From contig CAYLUU010000127.1 of NCBI GenBank assembly GCA_964386925.1, positions 1-5,538 on the forward strand: a stretch of 5,538 nucleotides of DNA, written 5' to 3'. This document shows positions 1 to 5,490 of this stretch, piece after piece. The notes below the pieces were generated by a model. The model did no database searches, was not told where the DNA came from, and saw nothing but the letters and a program-made list of their open reading frames with translations. A program made the position numbers and the translations under genes. Source of the DNA: CAG-791 sp964386925. GTDB taxonomy: Bacteria > Bacillota > Clostridia > Lachnospirales > Lachnospiraceae. Position 1 is the first letter of the stretch. Each line of letters begins with the position of its first letter.

Positions 1-1
1 C

Positions 2-490
2 GGGCTCTCTCCGGAAGAGTCCTATGCGCTCGGCGACAACTACATCCAGACCATGGAGCAGGCTTCCACTCTGGGCGAACTCGGTCCGCTGGCCAATATG
101 ATGTACGAAGATTTCATCCAGCGTGTCCACATCTGCCGGGCGAATCCAAAGCTCAGCCGCCCGATTCAGAAATGTGTCGACTACATCGAAGCACACCTGG
201 ATCAGAAGATTCATTCCGAAGAACTGGCTTCTATTTCCGGCTACACAGCCTACTATCTCACGCATAAATTCCGCGAAGAGACTGGCCTTAGCGTCAACGA
301 CTACATCAAAAAGGCCAAGGTAGAACGTGCCAAGGTGCTGCTGCGCAGCACCGATCAGTCGGTGCAGGACATCTCCGCTGCGCTGTGCTTTTCCACCCGC
401 AACTATTTCAGCCGCGTATTCCAGGAGATCACCGGTGTTACGCCGATCGAATATCGTGAAGGAAAAGGCAGCGACGGCAATCCGGACTGA
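2..490 (+). CDS. AraC-family transcriptional regulator, C-terminal part (5' end outside window)
   Basis: This is a DNA-binding regulator cut by the left edge of the window. The frame is open from base 2, so 162 residues are visible and the ATG at 53 is only an internal methionine. The last ~100 residues form a typical AraC/XylS domain with two helix-turn-helix units. The first covers roughly IHSEELASISGYTAYYLTHK. The second contains the family signature SVQDISAALCFSTRNYFSRVF, followed by the canonical ending ITGVTPIEYRE. The visible part ahead of it (GLSPEESYALGDNYIQTME...) is a helical linker of the kind seen in many Bacillota AraC proteins with a non-cupin sensor region; its ligand cannot be told. 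Proteins of this family usually activate neighbouring metabolic or transport genes, but the target here is unknown. A hairpin terminator follows 66 bases after the stop. The family call is secure; the role is not. Confidence 0.93.
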   Translation, partial: GLSPEESYALGDNYIQTMEQASTLGELGPLANMMYEDFIQRVHICRANPKLSRPIQKCVDYIEAHLDQKIHSEELASISGYTAYYLTHKFREETGLSVNDYIKKAKVERAKVLLRSTDQSVQDISAALCFSTRNYFSRVFQEITGVTPIEYREGKGSDGNPD

Positions 491-556
491 TCGTTCGTTA
501 GTGTACAAATGCCCGGAAAAATAACCGATATATCACTTTGCTATCATGTTAGCCTC

Positions 557-587
557 AAATCCCGTCTTATACAGGCGGGATTTTCTG
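557..587 (+). terminator. Rho-independent terminator of the AraC-family gene
   Basis: The arms AAATCCCGTCT (557-567) and AGGCGGGATTT (573-583) pair over 11 bp, with one G-U pair and a 5-base loop. The right arm runs into TTTT (581-584). It lies 66 bases after the AraC stop codon and 42 bases before the dipeptidase start, so it should separate the two transcripts. The T run is short, so some read-through is possible. Confidence 0.8.
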
Positions 588-594
588 GTATCAT
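586..594 (+). promoter_or_regulatory. Probable extended -10 promoter for the dipeptidase unit
   Basis: TGGTATCAT is an extended -10 element (TG-n-TATCAT, 5 of 6 to TATAAT) placed directly behind the terminator. Transcription would start near 601, giving a leader of about 29 bases that carries the ribosome binding site of the dipeptidase. No convincing -35 box sits 16-18 bases upstream, which falls inside the hairpin. Extended -10 promoters can work without one. A very similar TGCTATCAT lies at 539-547, ahead of the terminator. Confidence 0.45.
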
Positions 595-629
595 GTATGG
601 AACAAAAGTCATCTGAAAGAAGGCGCATT

Positions 630-1745
630 ATGAAATACATCGATATGCATTGTGATACCATCTCCGAGATCTGGTACGCCCACCTTCGCGGCGAGTCCAA
701 ATCTCTTCGGAAGAGTGACCTCATGATCGACCTTGAGAAGCTCCAGAAGGGCGACTGCCTCTGCCAGAATCTCGGACTCTTCATCGATCTGCACCGCAGA
801 GCAGACTTTCTCGAGAATCCCTGTGAGCCTGGCGAGGAGCCCTGCCGCAATCCCATGTCTGTCTTCTCCTCAGGATCTGCAGGCAGCAGTGAAAATAACA
901 CTTTCCTCCATGCCAATCCAGACGATCCGCAATACCTGGATCCCTGGTACACGGTCTGCTGTCTCGTGGATACCTTCCGGGAGGAGCTCGCTGCAAATGC
1001 CGATCTCATTTCGCAGGTCACTACCGGCGAGGAAATTCGCCAGAACCTCGCTGCCGGCAAGCTCTCCGCTCTCATGTCCATTGAGGAAGGCGGCTGCTGC
1101 AAGGGATCTCTGGAGCACCTGCAGACGCTCTATGATGCCGGTGCCCGCATGATGACGCTGACCTGGAACCACGAGAATGAACTGGCAAGTCCCAACCATC
1201 CGGACAAGGAACATTATTTTGAATTCGTTCCCACGGATGATCATGGTCTTAAACCACGCGGCGTTGAATTCGTCGAGGCCATGCAGGAAATGGGTATGCT
1301 GGTCGATGTTTCGCACCTCTCCGATGCCGGCTTCTATGACGTCTGCCGGATTGTAAAGGGTCCCTTCGTTGCCAGCCATTCCAATGCAAGAGCGGTGTGC
1401 GGGTGCGGACGCAACCTCACCGATGATATGATCCGGCAGCTCGCCGAGCACGGCGGTGTCACGGGTCTTAACTTCTGCCCGGAATTCCTCGAACCTAAAG
1501 ACAAGGATCCCCGCCAGACACTCGATGCCATTGCCGCTCATGCCCGTCACATCATGGACGTCGGCGGCCGCGAATGCATCGGAATCGGCACGGATTATGA
1601 CGGCATCGGCGGACTCCTCGACTACGGCACAGCCGACCGCATGAGCGCACTGGCGGAAGGACTTGAGAGCAAAGGCTTTACGCAGGAAGAAATTGAAGGT
1701 ATCTTTTATAAGAATGTACTGCGTGTATATGACGAAGTACTCTAA
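630..1745 (+). CDS. Membrane-dipeptidase-type zinc dipeptidase (peptidase family M19)
   Basis: This 371-residue protein is predicted to hydrolyse dipeptides with a two-zinc centre, as in the renal dipeptidase family. Visible family residues are the N-terminal H-x-D pair (DMHCD, H7 and D9), the bridging glutamate in IEEGG (E153), two zinc histidines (VSHLS, H229; ASHSN, H250), the substrate-side RN pair (R261-N262) and the GTDYDG motif (320-325). ATG 630 is chosen over an in-frame ATG at 546. AGAAGG at 618-623 lies 6 bases ahead of it, family homology begins at MKYIDMHCDT, and the longer form would translate through the terminator hairpin. There is no signal peptide, so it should be cytoplasmic, unlike the animal enzyme. 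It has 14 cysteines, consistent with an anaerobe. Residues ~62-103 look like an insert rich in Pro, Ser and Asn relative to the family members I know. It is probably cotranscribed with the transglutaminase-like gene 52 bases downstream. Confidence 0.93.
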   Translation: MKYIDMHCDTISEIWYAHLRGESKSLRKSDLMIDLEKLQKGDCLCQNLGLFIDLHRRADFLENPCEPGEEPCRNPMSVFSSGSAGSSENNTFLHANPDDPQYLDPWYTVCCLVDTFREELAANADLISQVTTGEEIRQNLAAGKLSALMSIEEGGCCKGSLEHLQTLYDAGARMMTLTWNHENELASPNHPDKEHYFEFVPTDDHGLKPRGVEFVEAMQEMGMLVDVSHLSDAGFYDVCRIVKGPFVASHSNARAVCGCGRNLTDDMIRQLAEHGGVTGLNFCPEFLEPKDKDPRQTLDAIAAHARHIMDVGGRECIGIGTDYDGIGGLLDYGTADRMSALAEGLESKGFTQEEIEGIFYKNVLRVYDEVL

Positions 1746-1785
1746 TGATGGTGGGGCATAAGATTTTTGGACCCCTATGTTACCC

Positions 1786-1790
1786 GGAGG
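1786..1790 (+). promoter_or_regulatory. Ribosome binding site deciding the start of the transglutaminase-like gene
   Basis: GGAGG lies 7 bases ahead of ATG 1798, a near-ideal spacing. The alternative in-frame ATG at 1777 has no purine-rich site before it, and starting there would place this GGAGG inside the coding region (as Gly-Gly). The start at 1798 is therefore preferred. Confidence 0.85.
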
Positions 1791-1797
1791 ATTTAAT

Positions 1798-3216
1798 ATG
1801 GAACCTTTTCGCTATGAGGATCTGGAAGCCCTCAGCACGGCGCTTCCTACTGACATCGAGAGCCGCAAAGAATTCGGCGATTTCAAGGGTGAGGCCCGTC
1901 TGATTGAGAAGTGGCTTCAGAAGGACATCTGCGAGAACTTAAAGTCCAAGCTTCGTGTGGAGCGCGAGATTCTCCGCGCCCTTCCTTCCGACTATCCCTA
2001 CACCTATGAGGAAGCGCTCGAGAAGGCCCGCAAGGTCTATCCCGATCTGACCGAGGACGGCTTCCGTGAGCTGCAGGATCAGGGCCGCGTTGACTGGATC
2101 TACGTCGATGGGCAGGAACACTTCATCCGCAGCACGGAAGGAACCCTTCGCAACGATAAAGAGAATGCAGACCGCCTCGCTAAGGCCGGCGCTCCCATCA
2201 CCGAGACGCCTGAGACTGCCGAGAACATCTATCGTCAGTCCCTTCTCGACATGCGCCGTGTCGGCAGCGATTCCTGGCGCTTCCGCATCCGTCTCTCCAT
2301 CCGTGTGGATGACGATGCCTTCCGCCCCGGCAAAATAAAGGTCTACCTGCCGGTTGTCTGCGCAAGCTCCTATGTATCGGATATTGTAATCACTGCGACC
2401 TCCTCGCCCGATTACTATCTGGCACCGGAGAACGCTCCGCAGCGCACCATTTGCTATCAGGAGGACATTCAGGAGAACCACGAATTCTTCGTGGAGTATG
2501 AGTACACGGTAAAGAGTCTCTATCACGATCTGTGGACAAAGGAAGCAGTCGAAGCCAACCGCGCTGAGATGAATAAGCCTTATCCTGCAGAAGTGAAGCC
2601 GGAGGATCTGGCGGAGCAGCAGCCGCACATCCGTTTCACACCTTTCATGAAGAATCTCGCAGAGACCATCACAGCAGGTCTCGAGACACCCCTCGAGAAG
2701 GCAAGAGCCATCTACGAGTACATCACCACGAAGGTGACCTACTCCTACGTTCGTTCCTATTTCAACATCGAGAATCTCGGCGAATATGCTGCCATGAACC
2801 GCAAGGGTGACTGCGGCCTGCAGGGGCTGATGTTCATCACGCTCTGCCGCAACATCGGCATCCCGGCGCGCTGGGAGTCCGGTAATGAATTCTTCAACTG
2901 CGATCCCGGAAGCCATGACTGGGCGATGGTATACCTTGCTCCCTTCGGCTGGCTGTTCGTTGATCCGTCCTACGGCGGAGGTGCATACCGCAGCGGTGAA
3001 ATCTGGAGACAGCAGCACTACTTCGGCAATCTGGATCCCTTCCGCCTGCCGTCCAACTCCTGGTTCCAGAGACAGCTGGATCCGCCGATGACCTATTTCC
3101 GCGACGATCCGTACGACAACCAGTGCGGCGAGATCGAATACGAGGATGGAAGCCTCACCGGCTACGAATTCACCAGCACACGTAAGGTCATCAGCTCCGT
3201 GCACCTGGATGCCTGA
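1798..3216 (+). CDS. Transglutaminase-like superfamily protein (cytoplasmic, Cys-His-Asp)
   Basis: This 472-residue protein has a C-terminal transglutaminase-core fold (about residues 295-400). The putative catalytic triad is C339 in GDCGLQG, H373 in SHDWAMV and D389 in FVDPSYG. The cysteine is followed by the usual helix ending in RNIGIPARW. Bacterial members of this superfamily act as peptidases, amidases or cross-linking enzymes; which applies here cannot be read from the sequence. Residues ~160-240 (FRIRLSIRV, KVYLPVV, HEFFVEYEYTV) look like a beta-sandwich domain, as often precedes this core. Residues 1-150 are charged and helical, and I do not recognise them. There is no signal peptide or membrane segment, so a cytoplasmic protein is expected. 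It follows the M19 dipeptidase by 52 bases without an obvious terminator, suggesting an operon and a shared role on peptides. A 13-base tandem duplication spans its stop codon. Confidence 0.88.
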   Translation: MEPFRYEDLEALSTALPTDIESRKEFGDFKGEARLIEKWLQKDICENLKSKLRVEREILRALPSDYPYTYEEALEKARKVYPDLTEDGFRELQDQGRVDWIYVDGQEHFIRSTEGTLRNDKENADRLAKAGAPITETPETAENIYRQSLLDMRRVGSDSWRFRIRLSIRVDDDAFRPGKIKVYLPVVCASSYVSDIVITATSSPDYYLAPENAPQRTICYQEDIQENHEFFVEYEYTVKSLYHDLWTKEAVEANRAEMNKPYPAEVKPEDLAEQQPHIRFTPFMKNLAETITAGLETPLEKARAIYEYITTKVTYSYVRSYFNIENLGEYAAMNRKGDCGLQGLMFITLCRNIGIPARWESGNEFFNCDPGSHDWAMVYLAPFGWLFVDPSYGGGAYRSGEIWRQQHYFGNLDPFRLPSNSWFQRQLDPPMTYFRDDPYDNQCGEIEYEDGSLTGYEFTSTRKVISSVHLDA

Positions 3217-3232
3217 ATCTGGATGCCTGAAG
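3205..3232. repeat. Tandem duplication across the stop codon of the transglutaminase-like gene
   Basis: CTGGATGCCTGAAT (3205-3218) is followed at once by CTGGATGCCTGAAG (3219-3232), 13 of 14 bases identical. The first copy carries the last codons and the TGA stop. The second is non-coding because the 14-base period shifts frame. This looks like a slippage duplication. Confidence 0.85.
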
Positions 3233-3239
3233 ATTCCGT

Positions 3240-3253
3240 AATTGCAAATTGCA
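3240..3253. repeat. Tandem 7-base repeat AATTGCA x2
   Basis: AATTGCA occurs twice head to tail in the convergent spacer, just after the 14-base duplication. No function is evident, and a repeat this short could arise by chance. Confidence 0.5.
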
Positions 3254-3254
3254 G

Positions 3255-3311
3255 CCAGTACAGAGAGGCTCTTGTTGACGCCCCCTATAAATGAAATGGT
3301 CTCTGTAATGG
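3255..3311. repeat. Inverted repeat with 12-base arms and a 33-base loop
   Basis: The left arm CCAGTACAGAGA (3255-3266) and right arm TCTCTGTAATGG (3300-3311) are complementary at 11 of 12 positions. No T run follows on either strand, so it is not a terminator by itself. As RNA it would form a large hairpin 38 bases after the transglutaminase-like stop, directly ahead of the terminator. It could be a 3'-end stabilising structure or a remnant of a small repeat element. Confidence 0.55.
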
Positions 3312-3318
3312 TTACGGT

Positions 3319-3365
3319 AAAGGAAAAGAGAGGAACTGCCTGCGGCAGCTCCTCTCTTTTCCTTT
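3319..3365. terminator. Bidirectional Rho-independent terminator between convergent genes
   Basis: The arms at 3319-3340 and 3344-3365 pair at 21 of 22 positions around a 3-base loop (TGC). The single mismatch (A3335/C3349) becomes a G-U pair in the minus-strand RNA, so the stem is complete in that direction. Read on the plus strand, the hairpin ends in CTTTTCCTTT; read on the minus strand, it also ends in CTTTTCCTTT. It can thus end the transglutaminase-like transcript from the left and the GGDEF/EAL transcript from the right. Confidence 0.9.
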
Positions 3366-3370
3366 GCCTC

Positions 3371-3394
3371 ATCATGATAACTATCATGATAACT
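3371..3394. repeat. Perfect tandem 12-base repeat ATCATGATAACT x2
   Basis: Two exact head-to-tail copies lie between the terminator and the stop codon of the GGDEF/EAL gene. Each contains the palindrome TCATGA. A third partial unit may begin with ATTC. It is transcribed as the 3' untranslated part of the minus-strand gene. No function is evident. Confidence 0.85.
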
Positions 3395-3418
3395 ATTCTA
3401 TAATCCGCAATGGCAATA

Positions 3419-5350
3419 TCACCCGCGATTGAACTTGCCAAGATACGTCAGGAATTCCTTCTCCGGCACCGGCTTGGAATAGTAATAGCCCTGCAGGAAA
3501 TCAACTCCCTGCTCCAGCAGCAGATCCCGCTGCTCCTTCGTCTCCACGCCTTCCACAACAGCCTTCCGATCCAGACCCCGAATGAGCTGGAGCATGTTCT
3601 CGAAGATTACACCGTTCTCCGGTTTCGTGTTCAACGCCCACAGAAAGCTCTTATCAATCTTAATCAGCCGGAATGAATAATTCAGGATATAGGAATAATT
3701 CGCATGTCCGGTTCCGAAGTCGTCCAATGCGAAGCTGAACCCTTCCTCCTGCAGCTCCTGCATCACCTGCTTCATCATCCATTCGGAATAAATGACAGCA
3801 GACTCTGTGATCTCCAGATTAATGCTGGACGTTGGAACATCATATTTAGCCGCAATGGCAGCAAGCCGCTTTGCCAGTCCCATGTCCATGCATTGCACCG
3901 TGGACAGATTCACCTCCACGAACTCCAGTCCGTAGAACTGCGCCCGCCCTTCTGACAAAAACCGGCATACACTTTCGAAAACAAACTCACCGATCTGCGA
4001 AATTGTTCCCGTCTGCTCTGCAACCGCAATAAATTCATCCGGCGGAATCATGCCCATTACCGGATCATGGAGCCGCACCAGTGCCTCTGCCGAATGGATC
4101 TTCCCTGTCCGGCTGTCATAGATCGGCTGATAATAAACCTCCAGTCCGCCGTTCTCCAGTGCCCGCTTCACCGCCATCTCCACGTCAATGCGGCGTTCCT
4201 CGTCCTTCATCTCATCCGCCACATACACGCGTCCCATCGGCAGTTTGCTGTTGTAGCCTGCATCGATGAAGAAGTTCAGCTGTCTCTCTGTCTTCACCTT
4301 CTCCGGAACCTCGGTCAGCCAAACCTGTGCCGGAATCGTCACGCTGATGCCATGGCAGAACCAGGGCCTTGTGAATCGCTCGCGGATATCCTCTGCCAGG
4401 TTCATTGCCGCATCCTGATCCGCATTGTACAGGAGCAGAGCAAATTCACTGTTCCCGGCCCGGTAGCCATTCATTCGATCCGCTGCCGTAATCTGCTGCA
4501 GCCAATCCCCGATAATCTTCAGGACTCCGTGCATCGTCTCCGCCCCCAGCATCACACTGTAATAATTCAGGTGCTGCAGCTTCACCGCAATTACGCAGGT
4601 AGAATATCCTGTTCCCCAGAGCTTCTGAATATCCTTTTTCAGTTCATAGGAATTGTACAGTCCTGTATCCCGATCCGCTGCCTGCTCCTCTCCTCCCAGG
4701 AGCAGGGTACAACCGAGCAGGAACAGGGACTGAATGAAAATGGATGCGCGCAAATACGGGCTGATCAGCTCGCACAGCAGGCTGAATAAAAATCCAATGT
4801 ACAATCCCAGCACATAAACAAAATCGTGATGAATAACCTTTCGATACCACAGAATAATCGCCAGACAGTACAGACTGTAGAAGACAACAACACTGACGTA
4901 GATGATGTTATACAACATCCCACGGTGGTAGATCCCGCTTTCATCGTAATAGAAAATACTCTCACGCAGCCATGGCAGTATCAGTGACATCGTGAAAATA
5001 AACTCCGGTGCTGCCAGCAGCATGATTCTGGCATTGGACAGCCCTTTTGCCCGTCCCGTCAGTTCCAGGACATACAGGGCCAGTACAAATTCCACAGTGA
5101 TATAAGAAAAATGGGCCACAGCAGTCAGCGCAACAGGAAAGGCTCCGAACCCATGTCCTGTATTCCGCAGCACACCTGTTCCGAATTCACCAAAGGCAGC
5201 CACGATCATGAATATGAGCATGCTGATGAAAATGCGGACACGAGAACTCCTCGTATTTCGCTTGTTCAGCAGCGAAATCAGCAGCAGTAAATCCAGGACG
5301 CCCGCGCACAAATCAAAATTCAGATTGTATCGTCCAGCAGGATACAGCAT
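3419..5350 (-). CDS. Membrane-bound degenerate GGDEF / active-type EAL cyclic-di-GMP phosphodiesterase
   Basis: This 643-residue protein is predicted to break down cyclic di-GMP at the membrane. Residues 1-220 hold seven hydrophobic segments (about 14-29, 39-56, 71-97, 108-128, 147-169, 177-196, 203-219). Positively charged loops after TM1, TM3 and TM5 (KRNTRSSRVR, GRAKGLSNAR, YRKVIHH) place the N-terminus outside and the C-terminus inside. A GGDEF-type domain (~226-350) begins with DTGLYNSYEL, but its active site reads RAGNSEF (297-303), so cyclase activity should be lost. The EAL domain (~390-640) keeps the expected residues: YYQPI (406-410), EALVR (422-426), N481, E513, DDFGTG (543-548), K564, EGVE (600-603) and Q620 in LQGYYYSKP. 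The start at 5350 has only a weak ribosome binding site, but stop codons just upstream prevent a longer ATG form. The TM region is probably a sensor of unknown signal. The gene is monocistronic within the window and convergent with the dipeptidase unit. Confidence 0.93.
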   Translation of the reverse strand: MLYPAGRYNLNFDLCAGVLDLLLLISLLNKRNTRSSRVRIFISMLIFMIVAAFGEFGTGVLRNTGHGFGAFPVALTAVAHFSYITVEFVLALYVLELTGRAKGLSNARIMLLAAPEFIFTMSLILPWLRESIFYYDESGIYHRGMLYNIIYVSVVVFYSLYCLAIILWYRKVIHHDFVYVLGLYIGFLFSLLCELISPYLRASIFIQSLFLLGCTLLLGGEEQAADRDTGLYNSYELKKDIQKLWGTGYSTCVIAVKLQHLNYYSVMLGAETMHGVLKIIGDWLQQITAADRMNGYRAGNSEFALLLYNADQDAAMNLAEDIRERFTRPWFCHGISVTIPAQVWLTEVPEKVKTERQLNFFIDAGYNSKLPMGRVYVADEMKDEERRIDVEMAVKRALENGGLEVYYQPIYDSRTGKIHSAEALVRLHDPVMGMIPPDEFIAVAEQTGTISQIGEFVFESVCRFLSEGRAQFYGLEFVEVNLSTVQCMDMGLAKRLAAIAAKYDVPTSSINLEITESAVIYSEWMMKQVMQELQEEGFSFALDDFGTGHANYSYILNYSFRLIKIDKSFLWALNTKPENGVIFENMLQLIRGLDRKAVVEGVETKEQRDLLLEQGVDFLQGYYYSKPVPEKEFLTYLGKFNRG

Positions 5351-5388
5351 AATATTTACCGGTCTTCATTAAATTCTGTGAATTATTG

Positions 5389-5420
5389 CATTTGCCGTGC
5401 AATTGCATGCTCAGCAAATG
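5389..5420 (-). promoter_or_regulatory. Nested dyads in the leader of the GGDEF/EAL gene
   Basis: CATTTGC (5389-5395) and GCAAATG (5414-5420) are perfect 7-base inverted arms enclosing the palindrome TGCAATTGCA (5398-5407). In the minus-strand leader RNA they could form a stem of about 7 bp with an inner structure, ending 38 bases before the start codon. The right arm overlaps the 5418-5432 dyad by three bases, so the two hairpins could compete. No T run follows, so it is not a terminator. Confidence 0.35.
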
Positions 5421-5432
5421 AGTTCCACTCAT
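5418..5432. promoter_or_regulatory. Dyad ATGAGT-TCC-ACTCAT, possible operator at the transcription start
   Basis: Two perfect 6-base arms around a 3-base centre directly adjoin the proposed -10 box of the GGDEF/EAL gene. A repressor bound here would block initiation; alternatively it forms a small hairpin at the 5' end of the leader RNA. No binding protein can be named. Confidence 0.35.
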
Positions 5433-5460
5433 ATGATATCGATAAAATCATAAAAGGCAA
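5433..5460 (-). promoter_or_regulatory. Probable promoter of the GGDEF/EAL gene
   Basis: On the minus strand, TTGCCT (5455-5460) and TATCAT (5433-5438) are separated by 16 bases and resemble -35 and -10 boxes. Transcription would begin near 5426, leaving a leader of about 75 bases before ATG 5350. The 15-base dyad at 5418-5432 would cover the start site. This is a consensus match by eye only. Confidence 0.45.
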
Positions 5461-5470
5461 CACATCTTCT

Positions 5471-5490
5471 GTTATTTTTCGCGAAATAAC
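5471..5490. promoter_or_regulatory. 20-base inverted repeat upstream of the GGDEF/EAL promoter
   Basis: GTTATTT (5471-5477) and AAATAAC (5484-5490) are perfect arms around a 6-base centre TTCGCG. An offset perfect palindrome TTTCGCGAAA lies inside (5477-5486). It sits 10 bases upstream of the proposed -35 box, a usual place for an activator site. Bases 5491-5538 beyond it show nothing I recognise. Confidence 0.35.

Noticed and set aside
546..629. Longer N-terminus for the dipeptidase from ATG 546
   Set aside because: It would translate through the terminator hairpin and the promoter, and family homology starts at 630, where a ribosome binding site is present.
870..1550. 226-codon open frame on the minus strand across the dipeptidase
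   Set aside because: It mirrors the codon pattern of a clear M19 gene and shows no domain of its own.
1777..1797. Longer N-terminus for the transglutaminase-like protein from ATG 1777
   Set aside because: There is no ribosome binding site ahead of it, and the GGAGG at 1786-1790 would be coding. ATG 1798 is ideally placed.
3371..3394. CRISPR-like repeat
   Set aside because: The units are only 12 bases, directly adjacent without spacers, and occur twice.
1939..3441. 500-codon open frame on the minus strand across the transglutaminase-like gene
   Set aside because: Its translation has no recognisable domain and it lies opposite a gene with clear catalytic motifs and a strong ribosome binding site. 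It also begins inside the GGDEF/EAL gene and crosses the bidirectional terminator. It is a by-product of codon bias.
4067..4789. 240-codon plus-strand open frame opposite the GGDEF/EAL gene
   Set aside because: The translation is His/Leu/Gln-rich, without domains, and fully opposite a well-supported gene.
5351..5426. Cyclic-di-GMP riboswitch (GEMM-I) in the leader of the GGDEF/EAL gene
   Set aside because: The minus-strand words GCACGGCAAATG faintly recall the GEMM core, but the leader is only about 75 bases, lacks the paired second helix and tetraloop receptor, and lacks the GGGCAAACC core.
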